Positions 1 through 14,851 of a stretch of 64,000 nt of DNA are shown here, in pieces. This stretch comes from Scleropages formosus (taxonomy: Eukaryota; Chordata; Actinopteri; Osteoglossiformes; Osteoglossidae). Made by a program: the position numbers and the translations under genes. Position 1 is the first letter of the stretch. Each line of letters begins with the position of its first letter. The notes beneath the pieces are model-generated. The model ran no database searches and was not told where the DNA came from. It saw only the letters and a program-made list of their open reading frames with translations. The stretch spans positions 9,529,501-9,593,500 of the forward strand of contig NC_041830.1 in NCBI RefSeq assembly GCF_900964775.1. Reading direction: 5' to 3'.

Positions 1-28
1 CTGCTCCTTGCCTCCCTCTGCTCCTCAC

Positions 29-1037
29 CTCTGCTCCTTCCTCCGGCGTTTCTCCTCTTCGTGGAGCACCTTCTTCAGCTGAAGGAAAAGCTGGTGCTTC
101 TCCTCCTGCAGGCCCTGCAATTTCTCCTCCATCTTCATAATCTAGAAAGAGCAGATTATTAAGACCGAGGAGTTACTACAGAACGAATGGGAAGAGTGAG
201 AAACAGGCAGAAGAGTACAGCAACTGTTCTAATCCTTAGATTTTAACTTACAATTATTGTAAGCCCAGGCATTTAACCATTACACCAAATTGTTTTCTTT
301 GGCCCTCTAAGTCATGTTAAAAGTGTCACATGGGTCTCATCTCTTCTTTCTATTATTTATTCCTGTTCCATTCCCTCACCTGTTCCTTAGTCTCCTCCAA
401 GGACATCCTCTCCTCCATCTCCTTCTTCCTCTTCCTCTCTTCCTCCTCCTTCATTTTCTGTTCCATCATTTTGTCCACTTCCTCTTCCTCTGTGACAAAA
501 AAAAAAAATCATAAGGGACGGTTCACACACTAACACCACCCTCAACTTGCACATTACTTCTGCTGATATATTTATGCATTTAGTCAAAACTTTTGTCATA
601 GTTAAAAAAAACTGCATGAAACAACAAGAGTCTTAGACACATACACAAGATTATGAAAACACAGCCTGTTTGATATGATTTTTGTTGTTACTTAACTCAA
701 GCAGCTGCTTATACAAGTGACATTCAAATAGCAAATACATAGATATTCACAACATATAGTGCTGGACTGTAGCTGAGAAGAGATCGAGAGAAATGTGTCA
801 AAAGAACTGGGTTTGAGACCCTTCTGAGATGGCGAGAGAGAGTGTGTAAGTCATCACATTATCCGAAGAGACTGCCAGAAATGCAAGATATTAAAATCTC
901 AAAGTGCTGCAGCAGGGTGGCAGTGTGTGAACCAGATTCTCACCTTGTCTCTTGCGCTCCCGCTCCCTCATGATGTGCTTGTGCAGGGCTCTGGCCATAG
1001 CATTGGACAGCTTGGGTCTCTCAAGGAGGGCAGGCAT
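29..1037 (-). CDS. gps2: GPS2, G protein pathway suppressor 2 (5' coding part; 3' end lies off the left edge)
   Basis: GPS2 is a stoichiometric subunit of the NCoR/SMRT-HDAC3 corepressor complex and also restrains JNK and ubiquitin signalling; this is family knowledge. Three coding exons are visible on the minus strand: 1037-944, 489-380 and 141-29, with phases that join cleanly (CAA G|AG). The start MPALLERPKLSNAMARALHK is almost identical to human GPS2 and is followed by the strongly charged EEEEVDKMMEQKMKEEEERK coiled coil and the segment KHQLFLQLKKVLHEEEKRRR, which are the corepressor-binding helices. An acceptor at 1041-1040 sits just before the ATG, so at least one non-coding 5' exon lies further right, probably near 1300-2170. 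The last visible donor is at 28-27. The Pro/Gln-rich C-terminal half is missing only because the window ends. Confidence 0.96.
655..860 (+). repeat. Dispersed repeat family X, copy 1
   Basis: This stretch upstream of GPS2 exon 2 shares a phrase order with three other places in the window (8715-8925, 17993-18305, 44205-44510): a 'gtgacattcaaatagcaaat' block followed by 'gggtttgagacccttctga'. It is diverged and has no coding frame. The family is not one I can name. Confidence 0.6.
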
Positions 1038-1732
1038 GGCTGTGGGCAGTGGGGGAGCCAGCTGTCGACACAGCAACACAGTGTCAAAAAACAAAACGTA
1101 CATCATAGAGCACGAAACAGCAACAAAAACTGCACACTTGCATTGGAACGAACAACGAGCACGTAACGAGCTACTACACGCTAATCATTAGTGCAGTGGC
1201 ATATATATAACATATAACATAAAATATATTCGACAGATATTGTCTTTTTGTAGAAAGTATTTTTCGAGATAAGGTAACACATTTACACAGTATACAACTC
1301 AACCCGAAACATCATTTGCAGTCTGAGTCCGTCCGGTGCTATGCGAGGCGAAAGACGTCGTCAGCCGGCATCAACCTCAAAAAGTAACGCAATTGGAAAC
1401 CATCAAACCTGAGAGTAGTTATATTAAGATATCTTAAATAGGCAATACGTTTAATTTATATACTTCCATTATGAACTATTTCCGAACTAAATGAAAACAA
1501 ACTCAAAACTGAACGTTTACGGTTTAGCTACTAGCTAAGTGAGCACAGCAGGCTCGCGTACCAGACTTGCAACAAAACTGTTGGAATCTTCAAATGGACG
1601 TTTCTCCAAGTTTAAGCACCTTTGTTACCCTTGTGTGCAGCTCTCTTATTGTTCGGTTAGTTTGTAAACAAAACAAGACGAGCAACGCAAATATATTAGC
1701 CTTTGCTAAACGGCAGCTATCAGAATATTTTG

Positions 1733-2170
1733 GTGGCGCACTGAGGAAGCGTCGAACTTCCGCTGTAGCAGCGCGAGACACAGGTCAGAAGGAAAAGTGC
1801 TTCCGGTTTGGTGTCCAGCTGCAATTAGCGATGGACACTGGGGAAGTTCCATAAATGCAAATTCTCGAAAAGAAATCTGACTTTATTGCGCTCTCGAATA
1901 TAATAAAACAGTACATTATGACTATACAAGATTCAACTAATTAAAAAAAACTATTATACTTAGTAAATCGTTCAACATTTTAATCTAAACCTGAATTCCC
2001 CGACTCCTCTCTTTTTTTTCCCTTTTTTTATACGTATCTTTATTACTGTTAGTTATTTTCTTTATACTACTGTGTTGTGTTCATAAAAAATAAATACATC
2101 GGGGAAGTGGCGCAGTTTCGGTGAAATAACGCGAAAAAGGTCCGCCTACAAAGTGCTTCCGGTTTGGAGT
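1733..2170. promoter_or_regulatory. Probable GPS2 promoter region with a duplicated ETS-containing 17-mer
   Basis: The 17-mer AAGTGCTTCCGGTTTGG occurs at 1795-1811 and again at 2151-2167. Each copy holds CTTCCGG, an ETS/GABPA-type site, and each lies near a GTGGCGCA motif (1734 and 2107). The surrounding DNA is richer in CpG than its neighbours. Its location upstream of GPS2 makes it the likely promoter, but the transcription start and the first non-coding exon cannot be fixed from sequence alone. Confidence 0.45.
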
Positions 2171-3864
2171 CGTGATTTGTACTTAATGCTTCTGAATTTA
2201 TTTATTTTGATTCTGTAGATAGACGCAGAAATTCTGGTCAGACCTTCTCAATGCAGTAGGATCTCGGTTTTCGTCTGATCTGCCCTTTACTTTTAAGCAT
2301 GTTGTTTGGATTCTACAAATATGAGAGATCACAATAATAGGTACCATATATAATTAATCTTATATTCTTATTATTGGCCAAATATTACACGTTAGTTTAG
2401 TCATTGAAATCCTTTCTTTCCCCCATTTATAAAAGAAATTAAACATTACAAGAACAGTTATAATTTCTAAAAAGCCCAAAAACTGCAACAGCTGTGCTTC
2501 TGTTGACATCTTACCCTATTTGTAATGAAAGGGTCTTTTTTCCTGTATATTTATTATTTTTTTATCCATTTTTCTTTGTTGTATTTCCTCTGGGATAGTT
2601 GTAATATATGTAATATCTAAAAATTGCTGTTTTTTGTTTAAAAAAACTACTGGACTGTTAAGGCTCCACCCCCTTCAAACTTAATGTAACAGATGAAATG
2701 CTCTATATTGTTCTGAGTCATTTTTTAAACGAAATCTGGGGATGTTCTCACATTGCAGTTGTTACATGTAACACATCCATGCCAAGTGCTGAGTCACAAA
2801 AATCTTGGTCTATTCATTAACTCACTGCAAACACACATTAATCACCTTTCACCTGGACTTGAGTCATGATGTCCATCGCTCACCTCCTTCAAAGCAGTGC
2901 TCTTTAACACTCATGGAAAGTCTTTGAAGCACTCTTAAAATTAACCTGCATTCTAAGGTTTTAACATTTTTTTCTATCTCTCAAAACCCATTTGAACTAC
3001 TTTTACATTTACAGAAACAAAGGGTAATGACTTAAAACAATACTAAACTGTAACAAGTGTGTCATCTCAAAATAGTTAAAACGGGAACCAAAAAGAGGAA
3101 CAGTACGCAATAAGCATCTGAGTTACCAGTTTTATAATGGTTGTGAGTGGACAGCTTACAGCAACACTGCTGCATGTAAAGTTCAAACGTGAAATAAAAA
3201 CAGAAAATTAGACCATAAGTAATAGAAGACAACCAAATCCCAACATGAGCTAGACGTACTGATACGTCAAAATAGCAGTAATAGCTGAAAAAACACATGA
3301 AAAAGAGAACTCTTCAGTGCTTCAGTTATATGCCACCAATGTAAAAGTTTTCAAGCTGTACTACTAGTACACTTAAGTACACATTGTTCATTCAAAATGA
3401 ACAGGGCCTGTCTAAATTCAGTTTCATTCTAAGGTAGACTTAATTGCACACACATATTGGTACAAAAAAATAGTTGATCACAGCTGATCATGGTTCTTTA
3501 ACTGTAGTTAAAGAGACCCACAAATTCACCACTGACACCTCACTCTGTTGATACATGATTGGCCATCAAAAGATTTTCAAGAAGCAGAGGGCAAGCTAAT
3601 ATATTAACTCCAAACTGTATTACAACTTTAAAAACTGCAGCTGGAAGAGTGCAAATGTTGTGGGGGGAGATGGAGAGCTTAGAGAAAGAGACTGCTGTGA
3701 AGAGAAGAGAAATGAACCAAGCTACTGAGACAGACAGATGTGAAGAAGAACTGTGTTGACTGTGTTAGACTTTTTGCTCCAGTGGCCTGTCAGCAGCTCA
3801 ACCAGGTTTTTATTTTGCAGGTCTGAGATGTTGGAAAGAGATGAGGATCAGCAGTGATGAGTGA
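2171..3864. other. Intergenic / GABARAP 3'UTR region, AT-rich
   Basis: No coding exon is recognisable here. The right-hand part must contain the GABARAP 3'UTR on the minus strand. TTTATT (AATAAA in reverse) occurs at 3809-3814, only about 50 bases after the stop, with further copies near 2551 and 2205. The true poly(A) site is therefore unclear. Confidence 0.5.
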
Positions 3865-6345
<2,481 letters not shown>

Positions 6346-7615
6346 CACACTTTTTTTTGTTCTGATCCTAACGAGTTCAAATGATTTGTGCCTCTTCGTG
6401 GAGCTGTAAACATTCTGGGAGAGACGTGAGCCCTTGAGAGCTGATGGGAAATGTCAGTAGACCCTGTAAAATCAGCACCAGTCAGCACCATGGACAGGGA
6501 CTGGAGCGAAGGGTGAACAAAATGAACGATGATGATGATGATGAAATGAGACAGTTTACAGCACGTTTTCATCAGCTTCTAGGCCTTTAATGTGAATGTC
6601 TCACATACCTGTTTTCTTATTTATATATAAAAGAGACAATAGGAAACAGTGAACTGTAAGGAGGCAGTGACATTTACATACACAGATTGGAGGGGTGCTC
6701 CCTTAACCTCCAGCACAGCTAATAAAACAGAAGCAATTCACTAAAATTACCCATTTTGGACAGAAAGTGCCATCTCTAAGCAACCGAAAGAAAAGGTAAG
6801 GGCACAACAAATTAAATTTGTGTGAAATGCTCCAGCAAACATATGTTAATTTGTTCTCTTTACTGCTGAATAAACAGCTGATGATGAAGTCCAGTGCAAA
6901 ATCACTGTAATGTTAGTACATGTGACTGTGAAAATGAACATTTTAAGAGCAAAGACTTTCTTTTCCGACCGCTGGAATAAAAGCAGACGATGTGAGAGTT
7001 CAATGAGGGCAATGGGGGATTTATTGGGACCACAGACCCATACACGGATGCTGATATGAAGCCAGTTGAAGCCTGACAAACTGCTGAATTGGGACATTTG
7101 GGGTAAGGGTGTAGGATATTTTAAAACAAAAATATTTTAAAACTAAAATTCAAGTTTAAGGTAACAAAGAAAGTGCATGTTTTGTATGAAAAAAGATAAA
7201 AACAAAAACTGAGCCAGACCTCATCAGTAATATGTAGTCAAGTGTAAAGCATCGTAGCTTATTGATGACAGACTGTAATAAAACGGTGTCTTCCCAACAA
7301 CAAATCAGTTTCTCTCAGCAATAAAGGCAATTATTCATACGCAACCATGTTATTTTCTTATTTCTGTTCTTTCTCCCTTCACTTTGGTCTATATTGAGAC
7401 AGATTCCATAGAAAACAGCAACTGACATTTTTATACACTTTTAAATACACCAATCTAAGACCTGTTCAAATTTCATACATTCTGGATATAGCTTTGTGTA
7501 CCAAGCAGAACCCACTGGATACCCCTGTCTTGACATAAAATCAGCATCAAAACATAACAGAACGTGCCCCTGACAAGAACACAACTACCCCGCCACTGTT
7601 CCAGCTTGTCTCGAT
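6346..7615. other. Intergenic region between CTDNEP1 and GABARAP
   Basis: No exon, SINE or tRNA-like unit is recognisable. The only simple repeat is a short run of GAT units near 6526-6545. The sequence is AT-rich and unremarkable. Confidence 0.5.
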
Positions 7616-7620
7616 AACAT

Positions 7621-7626
7621 TTTATT
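7621..7626 (-). terminator. Candidate CTDNEP1 poly(A) signal
   Basis: TTTATT on the plus strand reads AATAAA on the minus strand, about 700 bases after the CTDNEP1 stop codon. Another copy near 7020 is an alternative. Confidence 0.35.
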
Positions 7627-7983
7627 CCAGCAAGAGCATCTGGGAGAATGGATCTTCAATCTTTCGGCTCCACGGGGAACGGAAAGAAACAGGTGACAGA
7701 CAGTGAAAGCAACAGAGCGTCTCTGAACTGAACTGGAGAAGGAGTCAACTAAAGAGGAAGAAAGACACCAATAAAGCCCTTCAAAATTTAACTGAATTTA
7801 AACAAACAAAAGAAAGTGTTGTAGGTGCTCTGTACAATGTGCTTACAGACAAAAGGAAATCAAAAAGAAAAAGATGGCAGGAGTGAATGGATGGCTTCAT
7901 AGTCTGTCATGATGCATCCTTGTATGCTAATAGTTCTGTTTTCCTGGGGGAAGAAAGCAAGCAGAAAAACAAGCACTCTCTCT

Positions 7984-7985
<2 letters not shown>

Positions 7986-8029
<44 letters not shown>
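7986..8029. repeat. (CA)n microsatellite, about 22 units
   Basis: A pure CA run lies in the predicted CTDNEP1 3'UTR, where it reads as (TG)n in the transcript. Confidence 0.95.
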
Positions 8030-8032
<3 letters not shown>

Positions 8033-8327
8033 CGATACGCCCAATTCCTGCAAACACGGTAACAGGGAACTTTAAGGCTAAGACTCCATTTTGAAAGAAA
8101 AAAATTAAAAGCTGGCTACTCCACTTGTCTCCAGCTTGCGCTACCACTCTCCCACAGGTCCTTCCTTTGTGTTTGTCTCTAGGCCCCCCTGTGTGCTCAG
8201 TCCCGTTCTCCAAGGGGGGGTGGAGAGAAAATTGTCAACACTGAGTAGAAGGTGGAAGGTCAGTAAGCGACAGGGAGGGTATTGTTTAAAAACAGGGCTG
8301 GGGAGTAGACAAGCCCCACAGAAGCAA

Positions 8328-11300
8328 TCACCAGAGCCGGTGCTGGTGAAGATTTCTACTGAGGACGGACCGGACATCTGCAGTGAACCTAAGGGAGCAT
8401 AAGGTTTGGGGAGAAGGAGTGGGGGAGAGCAGAGAAAGAGGGTGTGGATGTCAAAGTTTGGTCTGGGGGAATGAGGAGAACATCCCATGAACAGAACTGG
8501 TCTGCTACAGTAAATGAAGAGGGTGTTATTTTGGGTAAAGTTATGATATCATGGACACTCACCTTAGTGCATCCAGCATAGGCAACAAGTTTAGAAGTGC
8601 AGTGTCGCTGGGGTCACTGAACCACGATTTTATAGGTATTGCATTGTCTGTAAGGCAAACATGAGGCAGACAGACAAAGAATAAACAAACAATGGAAAGC
8701 ACACAAACAGGATAAAGGCAGACCACTTTGCTCCTCTGGCCATTTGGTGTTGCAAGAACAAGTGGTCCAAAATCGAAAGTCTGAAGATTCTTTATTCTGG
8801 CTGAAATGTGGTTGAATGAGCTCCATCTCTCATTCAGAACTACTAAATAGTGAGTCTCGAAACATCTCTTTCGGTCCCACTCATCTTCTGATCTCCTCGA
8901 TACTCCATAAACTTTCACTACATTATCTTTTAAAAATGAAAGAAAAAAAAAAAGCTCTTTCTAATCTATAAACAGCTATTTGTGGAATGTATGCTGGCAA
9001 CAATGGTGGTGCTGGTCTAGTACTCCATGAATTACATGTTCGCACGTGTACCTCTCCATCTGTTGGTGCTCACTTTGGAGGAAAGAATCTCTTGAATAAA
9101 TGAATGCACATGCAAAATGAAGGCACTCATGGCTGAACTGAGATTCTGCTACTTGCCACTCACCACCAGTGTGGGTATCTCTGAAGTGGGGGCTGGGATT
9201 GAGAGAAGGGTGAAGTGTATGCTCCCACTGACCTGGATGGTTCCTGTACGCTCCGGGCGAGTTGTCCAGGATGACTATACTGGAGAGGTCACTATGAACC
9301 ACTGACAAATCTTTGATATAACTGCCCAGATCCAGCGTGCAGTGCTACAGAGAAGAACAAGACACAGACATAGATATAAGTTATGTCCTAATGTCTACTC
9401 AAAACACTGTAAATCCTCTTCAGAGGATAATTCTTTATCTAACAACCCTCCCATTAAGAATAAGTTTTTAAAAAATCCTGCAGACGGCTGAAAAATTTGG
9501 AGCGTGACCAACAGCTATTGAAATCATACACCACCAGACAAGCTTGCGTCCGGCACTGTGAACACCAACAGCAGCACCTCAGTTCTCTTTGCAAACATGA
9601 CTGCCTTTGAGGGGTTTACTTTTGTCTTCAGTTTAATTTCTGTAGCAATATAGTATGGCTCCTCCTCTTAAATAACCAGTGTTTTATTGAGTTTGACACA
9701 CTATTTTATGGCAGAATAATGATGCTATTAACTTTATTGGATTATGAATACATTAATAGAGTGTGGTAACAATACTGTGTAATACATTTCGGTAAACAGT
9801 TGCCCACCATACAATGGTACCAACAGTAGTTTACAAGTAGCTCAACAATATCTGATGGACATGTCCACCATGGTCTCAGGAATGTGAGGTACATAGAAGT
9901 ATATAAACAGGCCACAGCAAGAATGGAAAATGTCACTTTAAATACGATCGAGACATACAGGGCCTGAAACATGTTAATTTTGATATGAAATGACAAAATG
10001 ACATGTAAAGCCACAAATTTGTAGATGGTTGTCACAGAAGCTGAGCAGTACCTGCCGGTAGTATCTGCGCTTTAAGATGCCCCTGTTGTTATCAAGTCTG
10101 TCGGCCACGGAGGAACCATAGATCTCCATGCTGGCCGTGAACACCACCAGCTCGTACCACTGACTCACCTGGAGGTGTCGGGAGGGAGAGCGAACAAAGA
10201 TGATCAGCTCACTAAGAAATAAATCCAAACCCAATTCACAGAGAAGTGTGTTCAGACAATCATGAGAAGCTTTTTATGAGTATGCAGAAGGCACATTTCC
10301 AAGACAACATTTACACACAGTGCATACAGCAAACAACATAAATCACCGAGTGTGTTCTCATATGGTGTAACTTTCTGATCTGTCAAATGACGTGCTTGTC
10401 ACTCACCACTTCCAAGAAGAAGTCGACGTGTGGTCTTTTGTGTACAAAGAACCTGACTGGGTGCTTGTCAATAACGACCTACAAGAAAATAACAAAATAT
10501 AGACAGAAAAAGGGTTGCTCTATGTATTTTATGGCAATCTTTAACTTATGTGACACCTACAACTGTCAATTTATGAAGGCATATGTCAAGCTGTATATGA
10601 TGTGTTGGAATATTAATATGACATGCTATTTTAAACTTTTTCATAAATACACAGCGTTCCAACTTGTGTACTCAGGGCTACGAGGGGTTAATTTACCTTG
10701 AGAGATAAATAAAACCATTACTGCTGTACTGTACACACCGTGCTGTACTTCTCAGCTTCACACTTCAAACCGGGGTGGGTGTCCAGTGCAGACACGAAGC
10801 AGTACGGAACTCAAGGAGATTTTGTTTGTGTGTGTGTGTGTATACATGTGTGCATCAGGCAAAATGAGGGAAAGAGAGAGACTGAAACAGAGAGAGGTGC
10901 TAAATGCTTGCTCACTTTGAGAATGAAGTCTGGGGGGGTGCCAGGCCGCACTGTGGGTCTCAGGACCCCGTCATGGTGTGAGTGGATGAGCGTCTCATCC
11001 AAGTCAAGCACCAGGATTTTCCTCTTCACCGCATCTAAAGGATGAAGAGCACAACAAAATCTCTAAAGGAAACTGTAGCTGAGGACAGAAGGAAAGCTTC
11101 CAGCACCACAGATCCACACAAGAGTGGCAAAAACTGAATGTACTCACTGAGTCTGTTTCTGGAGATGGGTGAAAGAGGTAGAAGGTCATAGCGCACTGTT
11201 TGGTACTGGATGATCTGAAGCAGGATTTGCAGTTCAGCAGAGTAGGGAAAAGAAAAATGTTCATTACCACAATGTTGTTGGCCTATTAAGCATGAATACT

Positions 11301-12351
11301 TGATAGAATATAAACAGGTGATATATACCCATGGAAGTCTAAGACTTTCATAAGTGAAGCATATGTCATGACTGCATCTTTAATCAAATATTCTATAAGT
11401 ATTACAGTACCAAAATGTTTATTCCCTAATGTGAAGCAGAAAGTTATTGTGTACATACTTTGTTACAGACAAAACAAAAAACAGATCAGTATTCAATATG
11501 TATGTCACAACAAATAAAAAATCTGCATCTTTTACACCTCTTAATACACATTCTCCCACTTAGCCAAGTACACACACATAATCAAAATAATGGTTTAACT
11601 CCCTGAGACCCAACAATGCTTCTCTCTCCAGAAGAGACATTCCTAAGTGTATTTTCCAAACTGTACATGCTAAAATGCCTAATACAGAGGACATTACACA
11701 CTTTGCAAAGATTTCACATCTATGCAGTGAGGCTTAACTCCCTACAAATCACGGCTGGCACCGTACTGGTTAGGAGTGCCTGGCCCAAAAGGTTGCAGGT
11801 TTGAATCTCATCTCCAGCTGTAGTACCCTTGAACAAGGTACTTACCCTCAATTGCCAAGCTGTATAAATGGGTAAATAACTGTAAGTAGATTAACATAGT
11901 AAATAACTTTCATCAGCTAAATGAATAAATGTAAATGTGTGTCATAGAAATATTTTCCCAATGCACAGCTGTCAGTGGGGTTGCCTCATAAAATGAATGA
12001 AAATAAAGTGATCACACCTCCCCCCCACATCATCCCAGGTATTACATGACCTCAGTGACAGTCAGAATAGGGGAGGTAGTGTTCCCAGACAGCCATATCA
12101 TCATCATCATCATCATCCTCTTTTCTTTCAAAGAGCACGGAGAGCTGCAAACAAATCAAAATGACAGGCACGCTGCACATGCTTGGCTGAGGATGAAACA
12201 CTCATGGCTACTAGCACTCACTGAAGTGATAGAATAAGGGACTCACCGTGCGCAGGTGCTTCCTGAGCATGTACAGTATGAAGCCCCAGATTCTGGACGC
12301 CATCCCGAGGAGAGATCGGATCCCGAGTAAACACTGCCGGGTCTTCAGCAT
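8328..12351 (-). CDS. ctdnep1: CTDNEP1 (Dullard), nuclear-envelope serine/threonine phosphatase
   Basis: CTDNEP1, with NEP1R1, dephosphorylates lipin at the nuclear envelope and ER and restrains BMP signalling. Eight coding exons on the minus strand give 245 residues (human 244): 12351-12247, 11214-11148, 11034-10916, 10478-10407, 10168-10052, 9344-9233, 8647-8563 and 8388-8328. All phases agree. Exon 1 ([20 protein letters not shown]) holds the N-terminal membrane segment. The HAD/SCP catalytic signature [14 protein letters not shown] gives the catalytic pair Asp68 and Asp70. Further marks are [28 protein letters not shown] and [16 protein letters not shown] (the acidic motif III), and the family C-terminus [13 protein letters not shown] ends the protein. 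No defect is seen. Confidence 0.98.
8715..8925 (-). repeat. Dispersed repeat family X, copy 2 (CTDNEP1 intron 6)
   Basis: Read on the minus strand it matches the copy at 17993-18305 through 'gaccgaaagagatg', 'agctcattcaaccacat', 'actttcgattttg' and 'ccaaatggccagagg'. Both copies have the same orientation. A partial open frame runs through it but no domain is recognisable. Confidence 0.65.
11752..11940 (+). mobile_element. tRNA-derived SINE (family B) in CTDNEP1 intron 1
   Basis: This is a nearly complete copy. It has a tRNA-like head with 'ggttgcaggtttgaatctca', the body phrase 'acccttgaacaaggtactta', then 'agctgtataaatgggtaaat' and the L2-like end 'agctaaatgaataaatgtaa'. Confidence 0.85.
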
Positions 12352-12799
12352 GGTGACACTAGGGGACGGGGCGACGGAGGAGCCGAGAATACCGAGGCTG
12401 TGTGACCCACTCCAGGAGAGGAGGTGATCACCCCTCTCTCCTCCTCCCCCCCCCAGTGATCAGGTCTTAGACACCAGTCAACGTGAGAGGGTCGCCGCTG
12501 GCTTTTACGATCAACTTTTGGATGCAACCCTCATCAGATAAAACGAGAACGGAAACGTCCACTTCCTCAATTAGAGCACATTAAAAAAAAAAATTTCAAA
12601 AACACACTGGCAAAATTCTTGAGCATCGTCGAGCGTACCCCCCCCCCGGCTGCCCTAGCTTTTGAGCTAGTTAGTTAGTCGTCAACTGGCAAAGAGTCGT
12701 CGAGGTTCAGTTACTTCGAGTGCAACGATACCTCCTTTTAACGAAAACGTAGACAAACGGGAGGAAAATCACGGGAAAAATGCAAGCTGCAGGCATCAA

Positions 12800-12930
12800 A
12801 AGTTCTTTTTACTTATCACTGAATCCGAAAGCAAGCTGCGAGTCGCCATTGCCGCCGTGACGTCACTTCCGCTTAAGGAGAAACTCAGTTCTTGCCTCAG
12901 CGCGTGGGACGGTCTCGCGATGCCTCCGCG
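12800..12930. promoter_or_regulatory. CTDNEP1 promoter block: CRE, ETS and TCTCGCGA sites
   Basis: A perfect CRE, TGACGTCA, lies at 12858-12865 and runs directly into CTTCCG, an ETS core. TCTCGCGA, half of the palindrome found in many housekeeping promoters, lies at 12913-12920. The block is about 500 bases upstream of the CTDNEP1 start codon, in CpG-rich DNA. Such CRE/ETS pairs are common in bidirectional promoters, but I see no plus-strand gene starting here. Confidence 0.6.
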
Positions 12931-13629
12931 TTTTCCGGCGTTCCTGCATATTAATCGTGGCGTATTTTCCAAGTTATCTGTCACATTTAGTTATGTAACG
13001 TGTTTAGCCAGATATTCAGATAAATTCAATGTGGGTGTGGATTATTAACAGGTTTTTAAATGATAAGGAGTCAATAAAAATAGGTTGAAATCGAATAAGT
13101 GGTTTATTTTCATATAATTTTACACAATGAATGTATAAACATGTTAAGCTGTACATTATAGACAGTTGAACATGAGCCTGTGCTTTCAGTATGTAAATAT
13201 AACTTAACCCATGCATCTCAAATATGCATAACAAAAATGCAATCACGCTAGATTTCTGCTGATCATATTGTAAATTGCTTCCAATATCATAAGAGGCCAA
13301 ACTTCAGTTGCTCATATTGAACTAGCTACCTTTAAGCCTTTTAAGAACAAGCATTCCTTTGAAAACCACAAGATCTAGGGTGGTACATATGTAATGAAGT
13401 TGCGTAGCACTGTTAAAAAGTACTGAATTACTTATTCTTTCACGGGGGGGGGGGGGGGCTACCACTGTACTCATCTTCTAATCGTATGTTTCTGCCCCAT
13501 CTGGAAAATGAAATGTAAAACTGCTGAGGGGGAACTGAACACTTCCGTTTTTAACAACTGCATATCACATTTTCCAAAAAAGAAACCAAGAAAAGTAGAT
13601 TAAGAGAGAGAGGCAGTAATGATACGGGG

Positions 13630-13920
13630 ACCGGCTGGTGGTTTGGTGGTTGGAGCAGCTATTTTTGGTTCCACAGGTTGCAGGTTTGAGCCGCTCCTCT
13701 GGCTGTAGTGTCTTTGAACAAGGTACTTGCCCCGTGGATTGCTCTACTACCTTGGCCCAGCTGTGTGACTGGGTGCATACCTGTCACCTTGTGATGGACT
13801 GGCATCCCATCCAGGGTGCCCCCCCCCCCATCAGCCTTGTGCCCAATGTTTCTGGGATAGGCTCCAGCTCGCCGCAACCCTGCTCTGGACAAGTAGTTAT
13901 TGAAATTAGTTGGTTGGTTG
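13630..13920 (+). mobile_element. Composite tRNA-derived SINE
   Basis: The head resembles family B ('ggttgcaggtttgagccgct', 'gaacaaggtacttgcc'). The second half resembles families A and C ('gatggactggcatcccatcc', 'ctgggataggctccagctc', 'ctctggacaagtagttat') and ends in a (TTGG)n tail. It looks like a mosaic SINE rather than two separate insertions, because the join lacks a tail. Confidence 0.7.
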
Positions 13921-14079
13921 GTAATGATATGGAGAAAATCAAGTGATTTATTGCTAATTGTTTTAGGGTTATAAAGATTAAGAACAATCCCAATTCAGTA
14001 CTGAAAATCTGATGGTAAAAATGTCAGCTCTTTGCAACCACGGAGAATGACTCCAAACAGTTTTTGTCCTCCAGATATG

Positions 14080-14720
14080 TCCTTAGTTTTGAAAGAGGTT
14101 TGTCCATCGTCACCGTGATTGTTACTGGTCATCCTCTTCTTTTTCCTCCATCATCTCCAATCATCATCTTTTCAAGAAAATCCATTCTTCTCATGATGTG
14201 TCCAATGTATGATAACCCCAGTCTTATCATTTCTGCTTCCAGAGACAGTTTTGGCTTGATTTGACAACAGATCCATCTGGTTGCTCTCCTGGCTGCTCTT
14301 GGTGTCTTTAAAAGTATTCTCCTGTATGGCAGCTCAAAAAGTCCATGCTTTTCCTGTCCTGTCTTTTCATTGTCCAATTTTCATAACCATATAGCATTAC
14401 GGAAAATACCAGCACTTTAACAGTTGTAATCTTCATTCTTGTGGATACAGCATTTGCGACTCTTTTCCAGATATTTAATTCTAGCTGTTCCAACTGCTAG
14501 TCTTCAGAGTAACCCTTGACTACTAGTTCCCTTGCTGTTGATCATTAATCCCAAGAGACAAAAATGAAAAATTTCTATGTCTTTGCCATGAACACAAAAG
14601 GTTACTGTTGTTCATGTTTTTATGTCTTTAAATAATTACTTGTAGTTCCAATTCTTTCCACTGTCCACTTCTCTAATAAGTCTTCTTCATCCTCTGTCAT
14701 TAATGTGGTATAGTGGGCAT
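14080..14720 (-). mobile_element. LINE remnant: C-terminal end of a reverse-transcriptase protein
   Basis: On the minus strand the pieces KVLVFSVMLYGYENWTMKR, then LLKTPRAARRATRW and LSLEAEMIRLGLSYIGHIMR followed by RMDFLEKMMIGDDGGKRRG match in order the ORF2 C-terminus of RTE/BovB-like LINEs, which runs 'VFPVVMYGCESWT ... LEGLMLKLKLQYFGHLMRR ... DSLEKTLMLGKIEGGRRRG'. Further up (near 14640-14720) an open piece with DEEDLLEKW probably belongs to it. The frame is broken in several places and the element is 5' truncated, so it is dead. The clade assignment is from memory. Confidence 0.75.
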
Positions 14721-14851
14721 GTTTAAGATTATCAAAAATGTTCCTTCCCGAACTGATGTTTTTCTTTGTAACGAGAATAATCTCTGCCATCTAACTTCAA
14801 ACTAATTTAATACAAATACACCCATTTATTTCTAATCCTCCTGTTATTTTG

